Origin: Bacteroidales bacterium | GTDB lineage: Bacteria > Bacteroidota > Bacteroidia > Bacteroidales > UBA932 | Reading direction: 5' to 3' | Assembly: GCA_017626355.1 (NCBI GenBank) | Contig: JAGAIY010000001.1 | Span: 1 to 64,000 of the forward strand | Length of the DNA stretch: 64,000 nt | Shown: piece by piece, positions 1-8,718 of the stretch | How positions within the stretch are numbered: position 1 is the stretch's first letter | How the letters are laid out: each line of letters opens with the position of its first letter | Program-made: the position numbers and the translations under genes | The notes under the pieces: generated by a model | Told to the model about the DNA's origin: nothing | The model's input: only the letters and a program-made list of their open reading frames with translations | Database searches by the model: none

Positions 1-480
1 CGTGTTCATTATGCTTCAGCTCTGACTATGCTGGGTCTTAAAGACGGAGATGGCTCTGAAGATGGCTATGGATACCTTGATATCGTTGACTTCATAATCC
101 GCAACTGCACAGATGTCGAGAAGAATGTAAGAGAGTTATATCGCCGTGTCGCATTCAACATCTGTATCGGAAACTCAGATGATCATTTCCGTAATCATGG
201 TTTCCTGCTTACGGCGAAAGGATGGACATTGGCTCCGGCATTTGACTTGAACCCTACAATCAACAGATATCAGGGAATTATGATTACCAGAGACACCAAC
301 GAATCAGATCTTGATGCCCTATTAAAAGCTGCAGAGGATTATTTCATCCCGAAAACTGAAGCCGAGGAAATCATCAAGAGCGTCAAGGATGCACTTAAAG
401 ATTGGCCGAAAGTAGCCAAAAGACTGGGCGCTCAAGAAAGAGACATCAATCTCTTTAGTCAAAGATTCATTACCGAATAA
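1..480 (+). CDS. HipA-like serine/threonine kinase, C-terminal part (cut by window edge)
   Basis: The frame is open from base 1 to the stop at 480, so the gene begins outside the window and only about 159 residues are seen. The segment NSDDHFRNHGFL matches the HipA catalytic loop (Asp, His and Asn of the DxHxxN pattern), and APAFDLNP downstream matches the metal-binding Asp region. HipA-family kinases are toxins of type II toxin-antitoxin systems that phosphorylate translation factors such as aminoacyl-tRNA synthetases; this is family knowledge. The antitoxin partner (HipB-like) would lie upstream and cannot be seen. In several Bacteroidales the kinase is split into HipT-like parts, so it may be the C-terminal half of a split kinase. 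It ends convergently with eda, with a hairpin between. Confidence 0.85.
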   Translation, partial: RVHYASALTMLGLKDGDGSEDGYGYLDIVDFIIRNCTDVEKNVRELYRRVAFNICIGNSDDHFRNHGFLLTAKGWTLAPAFDLNPTINRYQGIMITRDTNESDLDALLKAAEDYFIPKTEAEEIIKSVKDALKDWPKVAKRLGAQERDINLFSQRFITE

Positions 481-517
481 CGACTCTTTCCATTTTGGAA
501 ACTGTCAGTAAACAGCA

Positions 518-552
518 AAAGTGGTATGTGCACATTTTACACATACCACTTT
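518..552. terminator. 13-bp hairpin between convergent hipA-like gene and eda
   Basis: A perfect inverted repeat: AAAGTGGTATGTG at 518-530 pairs with CACATACCACTTT at 540-552 around a 9-nt loop. It lies between two convergent genes and probably ends transcription from both sides. The A-run at the left edge and T-run at the right edge give short U-tracts in either direction. Confidence 0.6.
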
Positions 553-699
553 GCGTTACATTGATCTATGATTCATATTCCAGGTGAATTTCGGCAATAA
601 ATCAAATTATTGCTAATATTTAACCCTATCCCTACTCCAACAACGAGATGGTCTTACGGTTGGTCTCCTCGTCAATCTTGCGGTAGCGGTCGAGATGGA

Positions 700-1371
700 C
701 TATTTCTGTCTGATCTCTGTGATGATTGCGAGGGCATCCTTGCACAGGGTTGCAATCGCAGTCCAGTCTTTTGCCGCTATAGCTTCCTTAGGGAAAAGAT
801 TGCTTCCCATTCCGACACATGTCACTCCGGCATTGAACCATCCTTCGAGGTTTTCCCTTGTCGGTTTCACTCCTCCTGTCACCATGAGCTGGCTCCAAGG
901 CATAGGGGCTTTCAGACCTTTCACGAAAGCAGGGCCGAGGACATCTCCCGGGAAGACCTTGCAGAGGTCGCATCCGAGTTCCTGGGCCTTTCCGACTTCA
1001 GATACGGTACCGCATCCGGGGCAGTATGGAACCAGACGACGGTTACATACCGGTGCTATGTCCGGATTGAAAAGAGGGCCGACAACGAAATTCGCTCCAA
1101 GCTGCAGATAGAGAGCAGCTGTCGCTGGATCTACCACCGAACCGACTCCGAGAATCATTCCCGGAAGTTCCTTGTCCGCATATTTGACGAGTTCTCCGAA
1201 CACCTCATGGGCAAAGTCTCCGCGGTTAGTGAATTCGAATGCACGTACACCACCTTCGTAACATGCCTTCAGGACTGCCTTCGCAGTCTCGACGTCAGCA
1301 TGATAGAAGACCGGAACCATTCCTGTCTCCTTCATTGCCGAGATTACCTGTAATTTAGTATATCTTGCCAT
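700..1371 (-). CDS. eda: 2-dehydro-3-deoxy-6-phosphogluconate (KDPG) aldolase
   Basis: Class I aldolase that splits KDPG into pyruvate and glyceraldehyde-3-phosphate, the last step of hexuronate breakdown. The protein has 223 residues from the chosen ATG at 1371. The Schiff-base lysine is K138 in [10 protein letters not shown], and E46 and R50 in FEFTNRG match the catalytic Glu/Arg strand. The frame is open upstream to an earlier possible start at 1413, but that would overlap kdgK and adds 14 residues without family similarity; starting at 1371 leaves a 13-bp gap. It is the last gene of the leftward hexuronate cluster after kdgK. Cytoplasmic. Slightly longer than the classical enzyme but typical for Bacteroidales versions. 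Confidence 0.93.
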   Translation of the reverse strand: MARYTKLQVISAMKETGMVPVFYHADVETAKAVLKACYEGGVRAFEFTNRGDFAHEVFGELVKYADKELPGMILGVGSVVDPATAALYLQLGANFVVGPLFNPDIAPVCNRRLVPYCPGCGTVSEVGKAQELGCDLCKVFPGDVLGPAFVKGLKAPMPWSQLMVTGGVKPTRENLEGWFNAGVTCVGMGSNLFPKEAIAAKDWTAIATLCKDALAIITEIRQK

Positions 1372-1384
1372 ATCTTTTTGTTTA

Positions 1385-2425
1385 TCAACGGGATACACGA
1401 CCGGAGCCGTCACCTTTCATCAGATTCTCGACCTCAGCCACGGTGACCTGATTGTAGTCACCATAGACAGTATGCTTGAGGCAGGATGCCGCCACAGCGA
1501 AATCAAGAGCCCTGCCATCATCTTCAGGATAGGAAATAAGGCCATAGATGAGGCCGCCCATGAATGAGTCGCCGCCGCCTACACGGTCGACGATGTGCGT
1601 GATGTCATATCTCTTGGACTGATGGAGGGTGCCGTTGCTGTAGAGTACACCTCCCCAGGTGTTATGGTTGGCGTTGATGGAACCGCGGAGAGTGATGATG
1701 ACCTTCTTCGCACGCGGGAACCTGTTCATAAGCTGTACGCACACGCTCTCGAATTCAGCCGCGTTCACATCACCGTGAGTCGCAGTCACATCAAAGCCTT
1801 CAGGCTTGATGCCGAACACTTTCTCAGCATCTTCTTCATTACCGAGGATGACATCACAACCCGCAACAAGCTCCGGCATGACTTCAGAAGCGGTCTTGCC
1901 ATATTTCCAGAGATTCTTACGGTAGTTAAGGTCGCACGAGACTGTCACTCCAAGCCTGTTTGCGGCCTGTATAGCCTCCAGACACACATCTGCCGCACCC
2001 TGGCTGATAGCCGGAGTGATTCCGGTCCAATGGAACCAATCCGCACCTTCGAAGACCTTTTCCCAGTCGATCATTCCCTTCTCGATCTGAGCGATCGATG
2101 AATGTGCGCGGTCATAGACGACCTTGCTCGGACGAGCCACAGCTCCTGTCTCAAGGAAATAGATTCCGAGACGGTCGCCGCCGAAGATACAGTGCTTAGT
2201 ACCTACGCCATAACTGCGGAGGTCCCTGATGCAGCTTCTGGCTATATCGTTTTCCGGGAAACGCGTAACGAATTCCGTTTCAATTCCATAATTCGCAAGT
2301 GAAACCGCCACGTTTGCCTCTCCGCCACCGAAAGTAGCCTCGAACTGTCTTGTCTGGCTGAATCTCAGATAGCCGGGAGTCGCAAGACGGAGCATGATCT
2401 CGCCGAATGTAATTACTTTTGCCAT
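1385..2425 (-). CDS. kdgK: 2-dehydro-3-deoxygluconate kinase (PfkB family)
   Basis: Phosphorylates 2-keto-3-deoxygluconate (KDG) with ATP to give KDPG for the aldolase encoded next. 346 residues. The N-terminus ([11 protein letters not shown]) and the [16 protein letters not shown] segment are the PfkB sugar-binding signature. [12 protein letters not shown] is the second PfkB signature, with catalytic base D286. It sits between the kduD/kduI remnant and eda and is probably cotranscribed with eda. It is the meeting point of the galacturonate route (through UxaA) and the unsaturated-uronate route (through KduI/KduD). The short C-terminal tail ([10 protein letters not shown]) is poorly conserved. 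Other PfkB sugar kinases are less likely given the uronate neighbours. Confidence 0.92.
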   Translation of the reverse strand: MAKVITFGEIMLRLATPGYLRFSQTRQFEATFGGGEANVAVSLANYGIETEFVTRFPENDIARSCIRDLRSYGVGTKHCIFGGDRLGIYFLETGAVARPSKVVYDRAHSSIAQIEKGMIDWEKVFEGADWFHWTGITPAISQGAADVCLEAIQAANRLGVTVSCDLNYRKNLWKYGKTASEVMPELVAGCDVILGNEEDAEKVFGIKPEGFDVTATHGDVNAAEFESVCVQLMNRFPRAKKVIITLRGSINANHNTWGGVLYSNGTLHQSKRYDITHIVDRVGGGDSFMGGLIYGLISYPEDDGRALDFAVAASCLKHTVYGDYNQVTVAEVENLMKGDGSGRVSR

Positions 2426-2437
2426 GATATCACAAGT

Positions 2438-2696
2438 TTATCTCATTTCTGTGTAAGGAATCTCGTCCTTGTCGCCATAATTGAGGTTCTCACCTCCCAT
2501 GCCCCAGATGAACATGTAGTTGCTGGTTCCTGCCGCAGCATGGATGGACCATTCAGGAGAAGTGATCGCCTGCTCGTTCTGCATCCACACGGTCGTTGCG
2601 AACACATCCTGAGCCGCCTGTGTGAAGAACGGAGCAAGATCGGTCACGAAATAAAGTCCGATACGCCACCTTACCCTCGAGTGAAAAATTTACCAT
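2438..2696 (-). pseudogene. kduD'-'kduI remnant: start of one gene, tail of the other
   Basis: An ATG at 2696 opens with [11 protein letters not shown], the usual first 11 residues of KduD (2-deoxy-D-gluconate 3-dehydrogenase), then the frame leaves the family and stops at 2553. In another frame, [17 protein letters not shown] and [14 protein letters not shown], ending in TEMR at 2438, are the last 50 or so residues of KduI (5-keto-4-deoxyuronate isomerase). The roughly 25 residues upstream of VWMQ in that frame match neither gene that I know. The rest of both enzymes is missing, including the KduD glycine-rich NAD loop and most of the KduI cupin. It lies between exuT and kdgK, where an intact kduD-kduI pair would make sense. 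I read it as a large internal deletion; an assembly join is the other possibility. Confidence 0.8.
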
Positions 2697-2721
2697 GTCG
2701 TTTATGATTTGCTGTCAGATA

Positions 2722-2729
2722 CAAATATA
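2722..2729 (-). promoter_or_regulatory. -7 promoter box in front of the kduD remnant
   Basis: On the minus strand this reads TATATTTG, an exact match to the Bacteroidales -7 consensus TAnnTTTG, 26 bases before the kduD' start codon. No clear -33 TTTG is seen. It suggests the kduD promoter survived the deletion and may now drive kdgK and eda. Confidence 0.45.
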
Positions 2730-2734
2730 ATTAA

Positions 2735-4180
2735 TTATCCGATCTTCTTATATGCAGGTACCAGGGCCTTCATGACACTCCATGCCAGGATGTAGGCAAC
2801 GGCACAGAAGCAGAACACGATCATGTATCCGGCCTCCTTGCCTTCAAAGCCAAGGAAAGTGAAGGCTGCTCCGGCATTTTCGGAATAAGTGAACAGGACA
2901 CCCGCTCCCTTGTTGATTAGGAAGGAGCTTATACCTCCTGCCATGCCTCCGATACCGGTGATCGTGGCGATGGCCGACTTAGGGAACATGTCACCGACTG
3001 TCGAGAACAGGTTGGCCGACCATGCCTGATGTCCCGCCCCGGCAAGGCCGATGATGATTGCAGGCCACCATGCTGAATACTGGCCCATCGGCTGAGCGAA
3101 GAGGGCGAAGAGAGGGAAGAACGCGAAGATGAGCATCGCAAGCATTCTGCCTTTGTACGGATGCATTCCCTTCTGCTCGACGAAGAATTTAGGAAGGTAA
3201 CCGCCGAATATGGAAATAAAGGTCACGATCGCATAGAGAGTGATGATGAGCATCATTCCTGTGCCGGAAGAGGCCTTGTAGCCGAACTGATCCTGGAAAT
3301 ATGCCGGAGCCCAGAAAAGATAGAACCACCATACACCGTCAGTAAAGAATTTTCCTGCGATGAAAGACCATGTCTGACGGTATGTGAAGCATTTCAGGAA
3401 CGGTATGCTGCTCTTTTCCTCCGCTTCAGGAGTTTCAACAGGCTCATCCTCATCCTGACTGATGTAATCAAGCTCCGCCTTGTTCACATATTTCGAGTTC
3501 TGAGGCTTGTCATACATGAACACCCAGAAGCCCATCCAGATGAAGCCGAGGGCACCGATGATGACGAACGCCATCTCCCAGCCGAGCCAAGAAGCGAGCG
3601 GCGGGATGGTCGCAGGAGCGACAAGGGCGCCTACAGATGCACCGGCATTGAAGATGGATGTAGCGAAAGCACGGTCCTTCTTAGGAAAATATTCAGCAGT
3701 AGTCTTGATTGCAGCAGGGAAGTTTCCTCCCTCACCGAGGGCAAGAACGGCACGGGCGGCAAGGAAGAGCCACACGCTTACGGATGCTATGGCCAGAGCC
3801 GCACCTGTTCCAGCCTCCACTGCCTTCATGGCCTCAATAGACTCGTATCCTTCGATATGCATGGTCACCCAGCCGCAGGCTGCATGAGCACATGCGCCGA
3901 AAGACCAGACTCCGATGGCCCAGAGATAGCCCTTCTTCGTTCCCATCCAGTCCACGAACTTTCCTGCAAAAAGCATTGCGAAGGCATAGAAGAGCGAGAA
4001 TACGGCTGTAATGGTACCGTAATCGCTGTCTGTCCAGTGAAATTCCGGAGCAATGAATTCTTTCCATGTAAGGGAAAGGACCTGGCGGTCCAAATAATTG
4101 ACGGTAGTCGCGACAAAGAGCAGTACCACCATCCACCAGCGCCAGTTGGTCATCAGTTGTTGATCAGTGTCTTTTTTCAT
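2735..4180 (-). CDS. exuT: Hexuronate MFS transporter, ExuT-like
   Basis: Inner-membrane major facilitator of 481 residues that imports galacturonate or glucuronate with protons. The N-terminus NWRWWMVVLLFVATTVNYLDRQ is the start of TM1 in the anion:cation symporter group, and LGEGGNFPAAIKTTAEYFPKKDRA is the typical cytoplasmic loop of ExuT-like proteins. About twelve hydrophobic helices can be drawn. A longer-than-usual loop after TM3 (residues roughly 105-135) is a lineage feature. It follows uxaA by 26 bases in the leftward cluster, so the gene order gives transport and catabolism together. Substrate is inferred from context; glucuronate and galacturonate cannot be told apart by sequence reading. 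Confidence 0.88.
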   Translation of the reverse strand: MKKDTDQQLMTNWRWWMVVLLFVATTVNYLDRQVLSLTWKEFIAPEFHWTDSDYGTITAVFSLFYAFAMLFAGKFVDWMGTKKGYLWAIGVWSFGACAHAACGWVTMHIEGYESIEAMKAVEAGTGAALAIASVSVWLFLAARAVLALGEGGNFPAAIKTTAEYFPKKDRAFATSIFNAGASVGALVAPATIPPLASWLGWEMAFVIIGALGFIWMGFWVFMYDKPQNSKYVNKAELDYISQDEDEPVETPEAEEKSSIPFLKCFTYRQTWSFIAGKFFTDGVWWFYLFWAPAYFQDQFGYKASSGTGMMLIITLYAIVTFISIFGGYLPKFFVEQKGMHPYKGRMLAMLIFAFFPLFALFAQPMGQYSAWWPAIIIGLAGAGHQAWSANLFSTVGDMFPKSAIATITGIGGMAGGISSFLINKGAGVLFTYSENAGAAFTFLGFEGKEAGYMIVFCFCAVAYILAWSVMKALVPAYKKIG

Positions 4181-4206
4181 TGGTTATTCAGTTTCAATCT
4201 TAATTC

Positions 4207-5697
4207 TTAAAGCGTCACTCCCGATTTGAAGATCGCTATCTCGCTGTAGCCGGACTTCTCATTGTTGACCGGTTCGCCTGAAGCGACTCCGACAACGAAA
4301 TCCATAAAGGCTTTGTCCACTTCTTCCGCAGGGGTGCCCTCGACGATGACTCCGGCATTGAAGTCGATCCATAAAGGCTTGTTGGCCGCGAGCATGCTGT
4401 TCGTCGAGATCTTTGCAGTAGGCACGAATGTTCCGAAAGGAGTTCCTCTGCCCGTCGTGAAAAGGACGATCTGACAGCCTGCCGCAGCCAGAGCCGTAGA
4501 TGCGACCAGGTCATTGCCCGGTGCACTCAGCAGATTGAGTCCCTTTGTCTTCAGCCTGTCCCCGTAAAGAAGCACGTCGCGTACAATCGAGGTTCCGGAC
4601 TTCTGCGTGCATCCGAGAGACTTCTCTTCAAGAGTGGATATGCCGCCGGCCTTGTTTCCCGGAGACGGATTCTCGTAGACCGGCTGGTCGTTCTTCATGA
4701 AATAGGCCTTGAAATCATTGATGAGATGCACTGTCTTTGCGAAAGTCGCCTCATCCTGACAACGTGACATAAGTATGGTCTCGGCTCCGAACATTTCAGG
4801 TACTTCGGTAAGTACGGTCGTTCCTCCCTGCGAGACTATCCAGTCAGAGAAACGTCCCAGAAGAGGATTCGCAGTGATTCCGGAAAATCCGTCCGAGCCG
4901 CCGCATTTCAGGCCGACCTTCAGCTCGCTCACAGGAATATCTTCCCGCTTGTCCTCCCTCGCCGCCTCTGCAATGCCGCGCAGCAGATCCAGGCCGTATG
5001 CGACCTCGTCACCTTCGATTTTCTGGGACTCCATGAACCTCACCCTCGTTTCGTCCACTTCGCCCACCAGCTCCCTGAATGCGCTCAGCTGGTTGTTCTC
5101 ACATCCCAGGGCGACGACAAGGACACCGGCAGCATTGGGATGATGCACCATGTCCGCCAGAATCCTTCTGGTGTTCTCATGATCCCCTCCAAGCTGCGAG
5201 CAGCCGTAGTTATGAGGGAAGGCTGTCACCTTTTCTATGGAAGGATATTCTGACAGTTCCTTTTCGAAAAGTTTCTGTATGCTCTGGGCCACGCCGTTGA
5301 CACAGCCCACAGTAGGGATGATCCAGAGTTCGTTACGGACACCTGCACCACCGTCCTTCCTCCTGTAGCCTTTGAAGAATGCAGGAGCCTGAGCATGAGG
5401 TATTTCGGTCAGATCCGGTTCATATGTATAGTCCAGAAGACCCTCGAGATTGGTCTTTATGTTCGAATGGTCAACGACCTCGCCTTTCTTCACAGGACTC
5501 AGGAGATGACCTATAGGGAAACCGTACTTCACGACATCCTCCCCTTCCTTCATATCCTGAAGAGCCATCTTATGTCCCGCCGGGACACGGTTCAGGGCAA
5601 CGATCTCCTCGCCATCGATGCAGAAGCGTCCTCCGACCTCGACATCGTGTATCGCTACGGCAACATTATCAGCCGTATGTATCCTTATGAATTCCAT
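4207..5697 (-). CDS. uxaA: Altronate dehydratase
   Basis: Dehydrates D-altronate to 2-keto-3-deoxygluconate, the third step of galacturonate breakdown; iron-dependent, cytoplasmic. 496 residues, close to the E. coli enzyme. The first 95 or so residues form the SAF-like domain (DNVAVAIHDVEVG), followed by the large UxaA domain with HNYGCSQLGGDHENT and KCGGSDGFSGITANPLLG, both strongly conserved, including the cysteines thought to hold the metal. It starts 5 bases after the uxaB stop, so the two are tightly cotranscribed. Galactarate and sulfolactate lyases share the fold, but fusion of both domains plus the uxaB/uxaC neighbours make altronate dehydratase the clear choice. Confidence 0.94.
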   Translation of the reverse strand: MEFIRIHTADNVAVAIHDVEVGGRFCIDGEEIVALNRVPAGHKMALQDMKEGEDVVKYGFPIGHLLSPVKKGEVVDHSNIKTNLEGLLDYTYEPDLTEIPHAQAPAFFKGYRRKDGGAGVRNELWIIPTVGCVNGVAQSIQKLFEKELSEYPSIEKVTAFPHNYGCSQLGGDHENTRRILADMVHHPNAAGVLVVALGCENNQLSAFRELVGEVDETRVRFMESQKIEGDEVAYGLDLLRGIAEAAREDKREDIPVSELKVGLKCGGSDGFSGITANPLLGRFSDWIVSQGGTTVLTEVPEMFGAETILMSRCQDEATFAKTVHLINDFKAYFMKNDQPVYENPSPGNKAGGISTLEEKSLGCTQKSGTSIVRDVLLYGDRLKTKGLNLLSAPGNDLVASTALAAAGCQIVLFTTGRGTPFGTFVPTAKISTNSMLAANKPLWIDFNAGVIVEGTPAEEVDKAFMDFVVGVASGEPVNNEKSGYSEIAIFKSGVTL

Positions 5698-5702
5698 GAC
5701 TG

Positions 5703-7139
5703 TCAGATTACGGATTTCACAGCTGCACGCATACCCTCACGCTGGATGAGGTCGAGATCCGCAGTCACAAGATCTGTCAGACCCGGAACATCATTAAGGT
5801 CCTCGCCCCATATGAACTCGGCGGCGAGCACTCCTTCGGCCACCTTGCGGACATCACCTGTCGCCCACAGTTCCTTAAGGAGGTTCATGATTGCCGGATC
5901 ATCGTTAGGAACGATCTCTACATCTCCTCTCATGCCGCCTTTGTAATACGTGATTATCGCAGCGAGACCCAGAACAAGTCCCTTTGGAAGTTCACCCTTG
6001 CGCTCAAGGTAGGTCTTGAGGCCTGGAAGGTCACGGGTCCTGTACTTAGGGAAGGAGTTCAGCATGATGCTGGTAACGAAATGCTTGACATACGGGTTGA
6101 TGAAACGCTCCACTACCGAATCCGCGAAAGCTTCAAGCTCAGCCTTCGGAAGATTGAGGGTCTCGAGGAGTTCCTCATACATCACCTTATGCACGAATCT
6201 TCCCACTTCCGGATCCTCTACGCACTCCTTGACGGTATCAAGGCCTGAAAGATAGCCTACAGGCGAAAGCACTGTGTGAGGGCCGTTCAGCAAAGTCACC
6301 TTCCTTTCATGATAAGGAGCCTCGCTTGGTACGAAAAGCACGTTGAGACCGGCCTTGTCTGCAGGGAATTCCGCCGCTACAGACTCCGGCGCCTCGATCA
6401 CCCACAGGTGGAAGATCTCACCCTTGACCACAAGATTGTCCTTGTAGCCTATGCGTTCGTGGATCTGATCTATGGTATCCTTCGGATAGCCCGGCACGAT
6501 ACGGTCCACCAGAGTGCAGTATACGCCGCAGGCCTGCTCGAACCACGCCTCGAAATCCTCACCGAGGTTCCACAGCTCGATGTACTGACGGATGCACTTC
6601 TTCAGTTCCTTTCCGTTCAGGAAGATAAGTTCGCATGGAAGGATGATGAATCCCTTGGTCATGTCACCGTTGAAATGCCTGAATCTGTGATAAAGCAGCT
6701 GGGTGAGCTTGCCAGGATATGAAGAAGCCGGCTTGTCCTCCAGCCTGCATGACGGGTCAAAGGCGATTCCGGCCTCGGTCGTATTGGATATCACGAAACG
6801 GATGTCCGGATTCTCGGCCAGGGCCATGTACCCGTCGAACTGAGAATATGGGTTCAGTCCCCTGCTGATGACATCTATCAGCTGAATGGAATCCACAGCC
6901 TCTCCCTTGTCGACACCCTGAAGATTGACATGATAGAGTCCGTCCTGGGAATTAAGCATGTCGACCATGCCTTTCTCAATAGGCTGCACCACCACTACTC
7001 CGGCATTAAAACCGGTCTTCTGATTGGTATTCCAGATGATCCAGTCCACGAATGCTCTCAAGAAGTTTCCTTCTCCGAACTGGATTACCTTTTCTTTGTA
7101 CAGATTGGTTCCGGCAGTCTTTCTGTTCAGTATTTCCAT
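5703..7139 (-). CDS. uxaB: Tagaturonate reductase (altronate oxidoreductase)
   Basis: NADH-dependent reduction of D-tagaturonate to D-altronate, second step of the galacturonate route. 478 residues of the mannitol dehydrogenase family: the N-terminal Rossmann fold has VIQFGEGNFLRAFVDWII (cofactor loop GxGNFxRAF), and the C-terminal domain has the conserved KVTLLNGPHT and FINPYVKHFVTSIMLNSFPKY segments with the active-site Lys and Asn/His. Fructuronate reductase (UxuB) is related, but gene order with uxaA supports the tagaturonate enzyme. It is the first gene of the leftward operon and is divergent from uxaC across a 151-bp promoter region. Confidence 0.93.
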   Translation of the reverse strand: MEILNRKTAGTNLYKEKVIQFGEGNFLRAFVDWIIWNTNQKTGFNAGVVVVQPIEKGMVDMLNSQDGLYHVNLQGVDKGEAVDSIQLIDVISRGLNPYSQFDGYMALAENPDIRFVISNTTEAGIAFDPSCRLEDKPASSYPGKLTQLLYHRFRHFNGDMTKGFIILPCELIFLNGKELKKCIRQYIELWNLGEDFEAWFEQACGVYCTLVDRIVPGYPKDTIDQIHERIGYKDNLVVKGEIFHLWVIEAPESVAAEFPADKAGLNVLFVPSEAPYHERKVTLLNGPHTVLSPVGYLSGLDTVKECVEDPEVGRFVHKVMYEELLETLNLPKAELEAFADSVVERFINPYVKHFVTSIMLNSFPKYRTRDLPGLKTYLERKGELPKGLVLGLAAIITYYKGGMRGDVEIVPNDDPAIMNLLKELWATGDVRKVAEGVLAAEFIWGEDLNDVPGLTDLVTADLDLIQREGMRAAVKSVI

Positions 7140-7191
7140 AATGCGACTCAGTTATTGTTTCTAGTGTTATTTCCTGACAAATGTCATAACG

Positions 7192-7241
7192 CAAATATAT
7201 AAAATTTTGATTTCCTCATGAAGATAAAGTTCGTACATTTG
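7192..7241. promoter_or_regulatory. Divergent -7 boxes between uxaB and uxaC
   Basis: The 151-bp gap holds two exact TAnnTTTG matches. TATATTTG on the minus strand (7199-7192) faces uxaB. TACATTTG on the plus strand (7234-7241) faces uxaC, with a TTTG at 7206-7209 that is a little far (24 bases) to be an ideal -33 box. This AT-rich gap is the natural place for a shared hexuronate-responsive operator; I see no obvious palindrome in it. Confidence 0.5.
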
Positions 7242-7290
7242 CATACGTGTGAATATTATTTTGCATGTAACAACACTAAAACACACATAT

Positions 7291-8706
7291 ATGGATTTCT
7301 TAGCAAAAAAGTTCATCAACGAAGACTTCATGCTCACCAACGAGTATGCCCGTGAACTGTATCACGAAAGCGCAGAAAAGATGCCGATCATCGACTACCA
7401 CTGCCACCTTGTTCCGAAGATGATAGCAGACAACCACCAGTTCAAGGACCTGACTGAAGTCTGGCTCGGCGGCGACCATTACAAATGGAGAGCCATGAGA
7501 GGCAACGGAGTCCCTGAAGAATTCATAACAGGAGGACGCGGAAGCTATGAGAAATTCGAGAAATGGGCGGAGACCGTACCTTATACGATGAGGAATCCGC
7601 TTTACCATTGGACTCATCTTGAGCTGGCGAGGGTCTTCGGAGTATATGACCTGCTCAATCCCAAGACAGCAAGAGCCATCTATGATGAGTGTACGGCAAA
7701 GCTCCAGACCGAAGAATACAGAGGTCAGGCGCTCATGAGAAGATTCGATGTAAGGGTGGTATGCACCACAGACGACCCTGCGGACAGCCTTGAATATCAC
7801 CAGAAGATAAAGGACAATCCTTTCGGCACGAAGGTGCTGCCTACATGGCGCCCGGACAAGGCCATGGTCATTGAGAAGCCTGAGCAGTATATCGGATACA
7901 TCGCCAGACTGAGCGAGGTCGCAGGCATGGAGATCAGCAGCTATCAGGACCTTCTTGACGCACTTCGCAGACGTCAGGACTTCTTCCACGAAATGGGCTG
8001 CCGCATTTCTGACCACGGACTCGAGAACTTCTATGCAGAGGACTTCGAGATGGAGGAAATCGACAGGATATTCCGCAACACCCTCAAGGGAAAGATGCCG
8101 GGTCACGAGGAAGTGCTCAAGTTCCGAAGCGCCATCCTTCTTGACTTCGCACGCATGGATCATGCGAAAGGCTGGGCACAGCAGTTCCATATCGGAGCGA
8201 TCCGCGACAACAACACCCGAATGTTCGACATCCTCGGCCCTGATACCGGCTACGATGCCATCCACGATGTCGCCTGCGCCGCTGCCGGACACAAGTTCCT
8301 CAACAAGCTGGCTATGGAAGACAAGCTCACCAAGACCATTCTGTATAACCTCAACCCTAAGGACAACGAAGTCCTGGCCACAATGGCCTATACATTCAAC
8401 GACGGCACATGTCCGGGCAAGATCCAGCTCGGTTCGGGATGGTGGTTCCTGGATCAGGAAGACGGAATGAAGAAGCAGATGAATGCACTTTCTTCACTGG
8501 GTCTGCTCAGCCGTTTCGTCGGCATGCTCACCGACTCGAGAAGCTTCCTTTCATATCCGCGTCATGAGTATTTCCGCAGAATCCTCTGCAACATTCTCGG
8601 TGAAGACATCCAGAACGGAAAGCTCCCTAAGAGCGAGATGGATTTCATCCACCAGATGGTGAAGGACATCTCCTACAACAACGCCGAAAGATACTTCAAC
8701 TTCTAA
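7291..8706 (+). CDS. uxaC: Glucuronate/galacturonate isomerase
   Basis: Isomerises D-galacturonate to D-tagaturonate and D-glucuronate to D-fructuronate; amidohydrolase-fold, cytoplasmic. 471 residues from the ATG at 7291. That start is preferred over an in-frame ATG at 7249 because MDFLAKKFINEDFMLTNEYA is the conserved family beginning and the -7 box at 7234-7241 would leave the upstream start without a leader. The metal site is seen in IIDYHCHL (H37, H39), and VVCTTDDPADSLEYH, LGPDTGYD and LGSGWWFLDQEDGM are conserved strands. It is divergent from uxaB and 12 bases before a GH42 gene, so it heads a rightward operon. Confidence 0.95.
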   Translation: MDFLAKKFINEDFMLTNEYARELYHESAEKMPIIDYHCHLVPKMIADNHQFKDLTEVWLGGDHYKWRAMRGNGVPEEFITGGRGSYEKFEKWAETVPYTMRNPLYHWTHLELARVFGVYDLLNPKTARAIYDECTAKLQTEEYRGQALMRRFDVRVVCTTDDPADSLEYHQKIKDNPFGTKVLPTWRPDKAMVIEKPEQYIGYIARLSEVAGMEISSYQDLLDALRRRQDFFHEMGCRISDHGLENFYAEDFEMEEIDRIFRNTLKGKMPGHEEVLKFRSAILLDFARMDHAKGWAQQFHIGAIRDNNTRMFDILGPDTGYDAIHDVACAAAGHKFLNKLAMEDKLTKTILYNLNPKDNEVLATMAYTFNDGTCPGKIQLGSGWWFLDQEDGMKKQMNALSSLGLLSRFVGMLTDSRSFLSYPRHEYFRRILCNILGEDIQNGKLPKSEMDFIHQMVKDISYNNAERYFNF

Positions 8707-8718
8707 AACGACACTATC

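Noticed and set aside
1372..1413. Longer start for eda, giving 14 more residues and overlap with kdgK.
   Set aside because: The extra residues lack similarity to the family and the ATG at 1371 gives the usual N-terminus.
7141..7290. Search for a palindromic hexuronate operator between uxaB and uxaC.
   Set aside because: No inverted repeat longer than a few bases stood out; only the promoter boxes are supported.
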